Assembly (NCBI GenBank): GCA_039798005.1
Contig: JBDKGV010000220.1
Span: 1 to 5,864, forward strand
Length of the DNA stretch: 5,864 bases
Direction: 5' to 3'
From: JBDKGV01 sp039798005
GTDB taxonomy: Bacteria; Fibrobacterota; Fibrobacteria; UBA5070
The position numbers and the translations under genes are program-made. The notes under the pieces were generated by a model. That model was not told the origin of the DNA, ran no database searches, and saw only the letters and a list, made by a program, of their open reading frames with translations. Position 1 is the first letter of the stretch. The number at the start of each line of letters is the position of its first letter. Positions 1 to 5,278 of the stretch are shown one piece after another.

Positions 1-376
1 ATTGGCTCTTGTCACCGATGCCATTGGCCGGATCGCCACCGGTGGCGGCCTTGTATTCATAGCCCCAAGCGACGCAGCTCATGATGGGTGCGCGCCCGGA
101 GGCTTCGACCCCATCACCACCTGCGGTCATTTCCTGACCGTGCTGGTTGAAGAGATCGGGCATGTTTTCCCAGAACAACTGTTCGGGCCATGTGTAGTTG
201 CCAGCGCCCCAAGGAATCTGGAACACGCCGTTGCGTTCCATCACAAACGGAGGAAAGTCGGGATTGGGCCCTGGCGTGGTGGGGCCGGGCAGCTCCAGCC
301 CGGAACTGTGGGCAGTCAGTCCAACCACAAGGCATGACAGGAGGCGCAAAGAGCGGTTCGTGCGGGTCATACCCAT
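1..376 (-). CDS. Predicted secreted protein of unknown function, N-terminal part (runs off the left edge)
   Basis: I do not recognise the family. The frame is open from an ATG at 376 to the window edge, giving 125 visible residues and no stop. The N terminus looks like a Sec signal peptide: Arg residues at 5, 8 and 11, a hydrophobic core LLSCLVVGLTA at about 12-22, and a plausible signal peptidase I site after Ala22. Cys15 is too close to the N terminus for a confident lipobox. The mature part starts with a Pro/Gly-rich stretch (ELPGPTTPGPNPDFPP) and continues with an aromatic-rich segment (IPWGAGNYTWPEQLFWENMPD), suggesting an exported globular domain. A second ATG at 370 is equally possible. 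I favour 376 because a weak GGAA lies 8 bases upstream, while 370 has no spaced Shine-Dalgarno. Codon use looks less GC-biased than in ftsK, which could mean an accessory gene. It lies beyond the likely terminator at 782-821, so it should have its own promoter, but I could not identify one. Confidence 0.6.
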   Translation of the reverse strand, partial: MGMTRTNRSLRLLSCLVVGLTAHSSGLELPGPTTPGPNPDFPPFVMERNGVFQIPWGAGNYTWPEQLFWENMPDLFNQHGQEMTAGGDGVEASGRAPIMSCVAWGYEYKAATGGDPANGIGDKSQ

Positions 377-518
377 AGCATACGTTCCGCAAGCGACGGA
401 GGGAATCAAAAATGAACGAAATGACGGGCTTGTGCAGGCTTTGAGCCATGCTCAGTCCCCCGTTGGACGAAGTGCCGCCATCCGCTGTTGAGCGATTGGG
501 CATTCGGGTGGTTGCGTG

Positions 519-538
519 ATGGCCACGGCAGTGGCCAT
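519..538. repeat. Perfect inverted repeat (8-bp stem, 4-base loop)
   Basis: ATGGCCAC at 519-526 and GTGGCCAT at 531-538 pair perfectly around GGCA. There is no T-run on either side, so it is not an obvious intrinsic terminator. Role unknown. It could be a structural element in a transcript or a protein-binding palindrome. Confidence 0.55.
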
Positions 539-551
539 GTGCAGTACCCTT

Positions 552-583
552 CATGGGGTCCCCGTGTTGCGATCCTGATCGCG
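552..583. repeat. Two adjacent small hairpins
   Basis: CATGGG (552-557) and CCCGTG (561-566) can pair around a 3-base loop with one G-T pair. Directly after, GCGAT (569-573) and ATCGC (578-582) pair around CCTG. They follow the 519-538 hairpin within 15 bases. Each is short and could be chance in GC-rich DNA; the clustering is the only reason to list them. Confidence 0.3.
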
Positions 584-670
584 CGGGGTAAGCTGACGGT
601 CTTGCAAGCACGAGGTTGCTGATCGTAAGTGGTGGCAAGACTCGCGAAGTGGCTGCGAAAATCCGTAGGT

Positions 671-752
671 CCGGGCGGCGGAACGCCCGGCGGCGGTTTC
701 CAAAGGTGGGCCGGACCACCTTTGGCCCTGGTCTGGACCGGGAGGGTCCAGA
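671..752. repeat. Cluster of three consecutive perfect hairpins, possible structured RNA
   Basis: Three stem-loops follow one another in 82 bases. The first is CCGGGCG (671-677) with CGCCCGG (684-690) around GCGGAA. The second is CCAAAGGTGG (700-709) with CCACCTTTGG (716-725) around GCCGGA. The third is TCTGGACC (732-739) with GGTCCAGA (745-752) around GGGAG. Stems are 7, 10 and 8 bp without mismatch, and the loops are 5-6 bases. Read on the plus strand, every loop carries a GGA trinucleotide. No stem is followed by a proper T-run on either strand, so simple termination does not explain them. Candidates are a structured noncoding RNA, a leader of the gene at 376, or palindromic repeat debris. 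Which strand is transcribed is not known. Confidence 0.55.
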
Positions 753-781
753 GCAACAGTTTCAAAAAGAAAAGCAGCATG

Positions 782-821
782 AAAAAATCCGTTCATGCAT
801 CGACAAGCTCAGCACGAACGG
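782..821 (-). terminator. Probable Rho-independent terminator of the ftsK-side transcript (built from a REP-like hairpin)
   Basis: Read on the minus strand, CCGTTCGTGC (821-812) pairs with GCATGAACGG (798-789) over 10 bp including one G-U pair, around a 13-base loop. It is followed by A and six T (788-782). A GC-rich stem followed directly by a U-tract is the classic intrinsic terminator layout. The plus-strand transcript would have an A-C mismatch and no T-run, so the signal is directional. It lies about 280 bases after the stop of the small gene at 1100-1309 and ahead of the secreted-protein gene at 376, which fits the end of the upstream transcription unit. The large loop is a weak point. 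Confidence 0.55.
789..821 (-). repeat. REP-like palindromic element, copy 1
   Basis: The plus strand has arms CCGTTCATGC (789-798) and GCACGAACGG (812-821) around a 13-base loop, ATCGACAAGCTCA. The core TCGACAAGCTCAGCACGAACGG matches a short dispersed repeat that I recognise from many GC-rich bacterial genomes. There it is often mistranslated as RPELVEG-like or FVLSLSKDE-like tails of hypothetical proteins. Such elements are generally thought to be non-autonomous and spread with REP-associated Y1 transposases (RAYTs); no such gene is in this window. Copy 2 lies at 974-1007 in the same orientation. Confidence 0.7.
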
Positions 822-973
822 TGGTACAACAACAGCATGGTGGCGGTGGTAAACGACAACCAAGCCGTCGGCACGACAGAAACGATGAAATGCCCCCGAC
901 CGTCACCCCGCCGTGCAGGCGCCGTGCGCCGGAGCGGAGAATCGGGGCCAAGACCCCGCAGACGGAGCCAGAT

Positions 974-1007
974 CCCGTCATCCTTCGAGAACCTCAGGAC
1001 GAACGGG
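974..1007 (-). repeat. REP-like palindromic element, copy 2
   Basis: The plus strand has arms CCCGTCATCC (974-983) and GGACGAACGGG (997-1007) around the 13-base loop TTCGAGAACCTCA. Compared with copy 1, the loop is the same length and mostly the same sequence. The stem base pair next to the loop has changed from C-G to C-G/G-C partners that still pair (TGC/GCA in copy 1, TCC/GGA here). One base is bulged in the minus-strand stem. No T-run follows, so unlike copy 1 it should not terminate transcription. It probably stabilises or merely decorates the 3' end of the minus-strand transcript. Confidence 0.65.
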
Positions 1008-1099
1008 AACTGGAGCCGGCGAGGAGGCTTGGTGAGCCAATGGGCAATTTCTGTCAAAAGTGCATTGGCGACCAGGGCGGGATCATGGCCCGATGCCCA

Positions 1100-1309
1100 C
1101 TACGGGCGCATGCTGATCCCGGCCTTTTCGATCGATTCGGAGGCGAACAGGTCCGAGACCAGGTTGGAACAATGCGTCACATAGGAACGCACTTCCATGA
1201 CGCGATACCTGACCATGTCGTTGGTCAGAAACTTGTCCCCGAAGATGTCCTTCGCCGGCCCTCCCAGCAAGGCAAGCAGGATGGTCAGGCTTGCAGCAAT
1301 CTTGTTCAT
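1100..1309 (-). CDS. Small 69-residue protein of unknown function, probably exported
   Basis: I do not recognise this protein. The start at 1309 is chosen because GGGAGG (1321-1316) sits 6 bases upstream, an ideal Shine-Dalgarno. A GTG farther upstream at 1345 has no such site. Residues 1-18 (Lys3, then IAASLTILLALLGG) form a short positively charged plus hydrophobic N terminus like a signal peptide, with possible cleavage after Ala19. It could instead be a single membrane anchor. The remaining 50 residues are polar and probably helical, with one Cys at 47. Codon third positions are GC-rich as in ftsK, which supports real coding. The gene follows ftsK by 78 bases on the same strand and may share its transcript. 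A weak promoter-like pair (TTCACT at 1377-1372, GATACA at 1354-1349, 17-base spacer) could also drive it. The reading frame continues in a protein-like way after its TAG stop, so it may be a shortened version of a longer protein. Confidence 0.6.
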   Translation of the reverse strand: MNKIAASLTILLALLGGPAKDIFGDKFLTNDMVRYRVMEVRSYVTHCSNLVSDLFASESIEKAGISMRP

Positions 1310-1315
1310 CGCGGT

Positions 1316-1321
1316 CCTCCC
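1316..1321 (-). promoter_or_regulatory. Strong Shine-Dalgarno of the 69-residue gene
   Basis: GGGAGG on the minus strand, 6 bases before the ATG at 1309, within a purine-rich run GAGAGAGGGAGG. It is the best ribosome binding site in the window and decides the start of the small gene. Confidence 0.7.
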
Positions 1322-1387
1322 TCTCTCCACTTGTGATCCTACCACACTTGTATCGGGATCGGGAAGGGGAAAGTGAAGGCTTTTTTC

Positions 1388-4300
1388 CTACGGGTCCAAC
1401 AATCGGTCGAGCAGGCCTTCCAGTTGCACCTCGTCGATGATGACCTCGCGGGCCTTGGAACCGCGGTCCTTGCCCACCACGCCAAACTTCTCGAGCTGGT
1501 CCATGATGCGTCCGGCGCGGGCGAAACCGATTTCCATGCGTCGCTGCAGCATGGAGGTGGAGCCTTGGCGGACCGCCACCACAAGCCGGGCGGCGTCGGC
1601 GAACTTCGCATCGATCTTCAGTGCGGCGCGGCTGTCCTCTTCCACGAACTCCTGGTCGCTTTCGGTCAGGAAGGTGTCCAGCATCGGGAAGTCGCAGTCC
1701 TGGTTGGCGCAGGCCATGGCCACCGCCTCGGCGTCGGCGTCGGTCACGAAGGCTCCATGCACGCGGCGCGGCTCCGGGGCGTCCACCGCACGGAAGAGCA
1801 TGTCGCCTCGGCCCAGCAGGTCTTCGGCACCCTGCTTGTCCAGGATGGTGCGCGCGTCGATCTGGCTGGCCACCTGGAAGGCGATGCGGGTGGGGAGGTT
1901 GGCCTTCAAAACGCCTGTGATCACATTGGTGGAGGGGCGCTGGGTGGCAAGCATCAGGTGGATGCCCACGGCACGGGCCTTCTGGGCGATACGCGCCACG
2001 GCCGTCTCGACTTCCTTGCCCGCGACCATCATGAGGTCGGCGAACTCGTCGATGACCACCACGAGGTAGGGCATCACGGCCCGGTCGGCCGGGTCCACGG
2101 CATCGGGCACGCCCGCTCCGCTGTCGATCTTCTCGTTGAAGCCTGCGATGTTGCGCACACCGGCCTTGGCCAGCACATCGTAGCGGCGGTCCATCTCCCA
2201 AGCCACCCACTTGAGGGCGGCCACGGCCTCGTCGGGCTTGGTGACCACCGGGGCAAGCAGGTGCGGGATCTTCTGGTAGGTGGAAAGTTCCACCACCTTG
2301 GGGTCCACCAGAATCATGCGCAGGCGGGCCGGGCTCTGGGAGAACAGGAACGAGGCCATGATGGTGTTGATGCACACCGACTTGCCCGATCCGGTCTGGC
2401 CAGCGATCAGGAGGTGCGGGGCCTTGGCAAGGTCGGTCACCACCGGGTTGCCCACGATGTCCTTTCCGAGCACCACCGGGAGCTTGAGCGATGCGTCGCG
2501 GTACTGCGGTGCGTGCAGGATCTCCTTGAGATGCACGACCTCGGGCTTGGTGTTGGGGATCTCGATGCCCACCAGCGACTCGCCGGGAATGGGGGCTTGG
2601 ATGCGGATGCGCTTGGCGCGCAAAGTCAGGGCCAGGTCGTCGGCCAGGTTGATGATCTTGCGCACGGGAGTTCCCGGGGCGAGTTCCACCTTGAAGCGGG
2701 TGATGACAGGGCCCGGCTCGATCTGGATCACCTTGCCCGAGACGCCGAAGTTGCGCAATTGCAGCACCAGCGCCTCGGCCATGCCTTGGAGCTCGGCTTC
2801 GTCGATCTCGTGGATGGCCGGTGGGGGATCGGTGAGGATGGAGAGATCGGGGATGCGGTACACGCCACCGGTCGAGAGGAAGGGGTTGGTGCGTGCCGGT
2901 TCGGCACGCGGTTCGGCCTTGGGGACACCACCGCGGCGTACCGGGGCGGGATCGATGGGTTCTTCCCACAAGGGTTCCTCATCGAGTTCGCCTGCGGTGG
3001 GATTGACAGATTCTGTCCAGTTGGCAAGCGGTGGCTCGGCCCCTTCGCTCCACTCTTCCTCAAGCTCGGGAAGGAGCGCGGCCGCGGGGGCTTGCCTGCG
3101 CGGGGCCCGGGGAAGGGGGGGCGCTTGGGGGAGGTCGGTATCAAGGGGATCGGGGTCGAGATCCGGCTTGGGCTCCGGGGCGATCTTGGGTCGCTTGGAC
3201 ACTTGAGCGCGCACTTCGCGGTCTTCCCACTCGTTGAGCTGGGCGGCCAGACGCACTTCCTCGTCGCGCGCCTTCAGACGGCGGATTTCCAGCGGATTGA
3301 GTCCCACCAAGTCTTCGGGCGAAAGGGGGCGCCACGCCGAAAGGTTGCGATAAACACCTAATGCGCGATCGCCCAAGCCCGCCTCGGGGTCCGGGGGGCG
3401 CACACCTGATGGAGCTCGGGCGGCAGGCTTTGCGGCAGGGCTTTGCGCCGCCGCTGGGCGGGCTTGAGGAGCCATTGCAGGGGGAGTGTCCCAATCCTCG
3501 TCCTCGGGCTCGGGCATTCCGATGGCGGCGGGTGGCAGGATCACCGACGAGGGCATGTCAAGGGCCTGTCCATCCTCGGGCTCAGGCCGCAGGTGGCGAT
3601 CCAGGAAACGTCCGCGCGGCTCGATGGCACGGGCCAAGGCGGCCGATTCCTCGAGGCTTGTGTGCTCACCTTGGGATGCGTTCTTGCGGGCTTCCCACTT
3701 TTCCTTGGCGCGCGCCCACATCTGAAGGCAGGTGGCCCAGAAGACCAAGAGGCCTTCGCGCGGAGTGATCCGCAAGGCCCACAGCCCGGTGGCCACAAGC
3801 GAGGTGAGCAGGATCAGGACAGGTCCCAGCCGATGCGGGCCAAAGACGGGCAGGAAGAAGGCGCGCACCAGGAGATGCCCCCAAAGTCCACCGGAATGTA
3901 CGAAGGTCGTGTAGTCGTGGAGCGGCTCGAGGAGTTCGCCAAGTCCCAGAAACAGCAGCCCGTGTGCCCACAGCACCAGGGACAGCGCCCAGATCTTCCG
4001 CAGGAGCGGCTGATCGTGAACCACGAGCCGCACAGCAAACATGCCCAGCACCACCGAGCCCATGGTCGCGGGAAATGCCCCGAAGTTCCAGAGCAGGAAC
4101 TTCGAGAGCCAATTGCCCACCAAGGGGCCCAGAGCATGCTCGGCGTCGGCAAAGACCGAAAGCAGCAAGGTGGTCAGGAACAGCAGCGCCACCAAAAGCA
4201 GGGCCGTGCCACCGATCTGTTGCTTGAGGTGCGATGTGGGGCCTTGGGGCGCCGGCGAATGGGAGGCTGCCGTGGGAATCTGAGGCGAGGCAAGCGGCAC

Positions 4301-4468
4301 CCGGGCGATCGAGGCGCCAGCCGCGAGGCGGGTGCGTGGTGCCGGAGCCGATGTCGTAGGTTCCGGCTTGGGGACTGCCGTGCGGGTCAGGGGTTGCTTG
4401 TCGGGCGTCGTGCCCTTCTTGGCTTGCATGCGCGTGATTTCCGTGCGGCCCTGTTTGCGCGCGGCCAT
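1388..4468 (-). CDS. ftsK: DNA translocase FtsK (FtsK/SpoIIIE family)
   Basis: Septum-anchored hexameric ATPase that pumps chromosomal DNA during division and helps resolve dimers at dif with XerCD. At 1026 residues it is complete and of normal size. Residues 1-84 are a basic, Pro-rich cytoplasmic tail. Four membrane segments lie at about 85-107, 130-150, 157-178 and 213-233, matching the FtsK 4TM domain. Residues 250-535 are a Pro/Glu-rich low-complexity linker. The alpha domain is at about 540-660. The beta RecA-like motor has Walker A GQTGSGKS at 690-697 and Walker B VVVIDEFADLM at 803-813 (Asp807, Glu808), followed by LATQRPS at 840-846. The gamma winged helix spans about 955-1012 with IGFARAGRIMD as recognition helix. 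At positions equivalent to E. coli Asn1296, Arg1300 and Glu1303 it has Ala983, Arg987 and Asp990. The ATG at 4468 has only a weak AAAGG 10 bases upstream; an in-frame ATG at 4429 is an alternative. It starts 138 bases after the ubiE stop. I saw no terminator or clear promoter in that gap. Confidence 0.97.
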   Translation of the reverse strand: MAARKQGRTEITRMQAKKGTTPDKQPLTRTAVPKPEPTTSAPAPRTRLAAGASIARVPLASPQIPTAASHSPAPQGPTSHLKQQIGGTALLLVALLFLTTLLLSVFADAEHALGPLVGNWLSKFLLWNFGAFPATMGSVVLGMFAVRLVVHDQPLLRKIWALSLVLWAHGLLFLGLGELLEPLHDYTTFVHSGGLWGHLLVRAFFLPVFGPHRLGPVLILLTSLVATGLWALRITPREGLLVFWATCLQMWARAKEKWEARKNASQGEHTSLEESAALARAIEPRGRFLDRHLRPEPEDGQALDMPSSVILPPAAIGMPEPEDEDWDTPPAMAPQARPAAAQSPAAKPAARAPSGVRPPDPEAGLGDRALGVYRNLSAWRPLSPEDLVGLNPLEIRRLKARDEEVRLAAQLNEWEDREVRAQVSKRPKIAPEPKPDLDPDPLDTDLPQAPPLPRAPRRQAPAAALLPELEEEWSEGAEPPLANWTESVNPTAGELDEEPLWEEPIDPAPVRRGGVPKAEPRAEPARTNPFLSTGGVYRIPDLSILTDPPPAIHEIDEAELQGMAEALVLQLRNFGVSGKVIQIEPGPVITRFKVELAPGTPVRKIINLADDLALTLRAKRIRIQAPIPGESLVGIEIPNTKPEVVHLKEILHAPQYRDASLKLPVVLGKDIVGNPVVTDLAKAPHLLIAGQTGSGKSVCINTIMASFLFSQSPARLRMILVDPKVVELSTYQKIPHLLAPVVTKPDEAVAALKWVAWEMDRRYDVLAKAGVRNIAGFNEKIDSGAGVPDAVDPADRAVMPYLVVVIDEFADLMMVAGKEVETAVARIAQKARAVGIHLMLATQRPSTNVITGVLKANLPTRIAFQVASQIDARTILDKQGAEDLLGRGDMLFRAVDAPEPRRVHGAFVTDADAEAVAMACANQDCDFPMLDTFLTESDQEFVEEDSRAALKIDAKFADAARLVVAVRQGSTSMLQRRMEIGFARAGRIMDQLEKFGVVGKDRGSKAREVIIDEVQLEGLLDRLLDP

Positions 4469-4606
4469 CAGCAGCCGGCCTTTGCGGGTGCGGAAAGGGG
4501 TGCCGTTGCCAGAGCCAAGTCAGAAATGCGGAACATGAGACAAATGTGCATTTTTGCGCGGCAGTTGGGGACCCATCTCGACGGCAGGCCTGGAGCCGGC
4601 CGGGCG

Positions 4607-5278
4607 TTACACGCGCTTGGTCGCCACCACCAGATGGCTGATGCCGAAATCGTTGGCCAGGATCTCGACCTTCTTGAAGCCGTTCTTCTCAAGCATCAGG
4701 CCGTAGTCTTCAACCCTGGCAAAGCGCTGGGTGCTGCGCACGAGGTATTCGTAGGCCTCCTTGCGCGATCCGAAGAACTTGCCCACGGCCGGGATCGCGA
4801 TGGGAGCCAGCACGTTGTAGAAGAAGCGGGGCACCACTTTTTCGGGACGGAAGAACTCCAAGGTCACGAAGGTGCCGCCCGGGCGCAGGATGCGGTGCAC
4901 CGATCTGACTCCGGCTTCCAGGTCGTCGAGGTTGCGCATGCCAAAGCCGCACAGGCAGGCGTCGAACGAATGCTCGGCAAAGGGCAGGTTCAAGGCGTCG
5001 GCTTGGACAGCTGCAAGGGATGCCTTGCGGGCCACGTGCGAAAGCATTCCGGCGGAAAAGTCGGCCACCACCCCGGAGCGGAAGCGGCCTGCTCTTTGGG
5101 CTTCCATCAGGAAATCGCCGGTGCCGCCGCACAAATCCAGGATGTCGAGCTTGCGGTCCGGGAGCTTGCGCACCGATCGCTTGCGCCAGGCCACATCACG
5201 GCGGGCCGAGAGCACGCGGTTGAGCATGTCGTAGCGGGGACTGATGTCGTCGAACATGCGGCGGATCGCCTCACTCAT
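4607..5278 (-). CDS. ubiE: UbiE/MenG-type quinone C-methyltransferase
   Basis: SAM-dependent methyltransferase that adds the ring C-methyl group to demethylmenaquinone (or to the ubiquinone precursor), normally as the last step of menaquinone synthesis. The protein has 223 residues, slightly short of the usual 230-250. Class I methyltransferase landmarks are in order: MFDDISPRYDMLN at 8-20, glycine-rich SAM motif I LDLCGGTGDF at 47-56, acidic loop ADFSAGML at 72-79, ADALNLPF at 93-100 with SFD at 104-106, the family signature GFGMRN at 111-116, LRPGGTFVTLEF at 131-142, and YLVRSTQRF at 178-186. These last three blocks separate UbiE/MenG from generic methyltransferases. The ATG at 5278 overlaps the end of the upstream UbiD-family gene by 8 bases (ATGAGTGA), a sign of translational coupling. 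Only a weak AAAGAG precedes it. The menaquinone rather than ubiquinone role is inferred from the UbiD neighbour's subtype. Confidence 0.93.
   Translation of the reverse strand: MSEAIRRMFDDISPRYDMLNRVLSARRDVAWRKRSVRKLPDRKLDILDLCGGTGDFLMEAQRAGRFRSGVVADFSAGMLSHVARKASLAAVQADALNLPFAEHSFDACLCGFGMRNLDDLEAGVRSVHRILRPGGTFVTLEFFRPEKVVPRFFYNVLAPIAIPAVGKFFGSRKEAYEYLVRSTQRFARVEDYGLMLEKNGFKKVEILANDFGISHLVVATKRV

Larger units (their letters stand above)
377..1099. other. Intergenic region without a convincing gene, rich in inverted repeats
   Basis: Open frames exist here on both strands, but none has a good ribosome binding site or protein-like composition, and several simply read through the palindromes. 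The stretch holds two REP-like hairpins (789-821, 974-1007), a T-run after the first one, three consecutive perfect hairpins (671-752), and smaller hairpins at 442-454, 519-538, 552-566, 568-583, 777-798, 918-930 and 943-958. I found no tRNA, tmRNA, RNase P or SRP RNA signature by eye. Part of the right end (1099 to about 1019) continues the frame of the small gene at 1100-1309 past its TAG, so it may be former coding sequence. Confidence 0.6.

Noticed and set aside
569..690. Known structured RNA (RNase P, tmRNA, SRP RNA, cobalamin or c-di-GMP riboswitch)
   Set aside because: I looked for their conserved cores on both strands by eye and did not find them.
114..796. Several minus-strand frames of 81-201 codons
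   Set aside because: They have no start context, odd composition, run across hairpins, and one overlaps the better supported secreted-protein frame.
943..958. CGGGG/CCCCG hairpin as a terminator of the small gene
   Set aside because: The stem is only 5 bp and no T-run follows on either strand.
793..1057. Minus-strand short frames with TVRAELVDA and FPFVLRFSKDDG tails
   Set aside because: These peptides are the familiar mistranslation of the REP-like repeat, not protein motifs.
629..1336. Plus-strand open frame of 235 codons
   Set aside because: Reads through the hairpin cluster and both REP elements, then antisense to the 69-residue gene. Composition is basic and repetitive, with no ribosome binding site.
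1083..2969. Minus-strand open frame of 628 codons in another frame than ftsK
   Set aside because: Arg/Pro/Gly/His-rich out-of-frame reading of the ftsK motor region, running through the small gene. ftsK and the small gene explain the bases.
1373..3361. Plus-strand open frame of 662 codons opposite ftsK
   Set aside because: Its translation is His/Gly/Val-rich low-quality sequence typical of the antisense of GC-rich coding DNA. The minus strand carries an unmistakable FtsK with intact motifs over the same bases.
4469..4606. Promoter or terminator between ubiE and ftsK
   Set aside because: No pair of -35/-10 boxes with good spacing and no stem followed by a T-run could be found. AAATGCACATTT at 4554-4543 is only a short palindrome.
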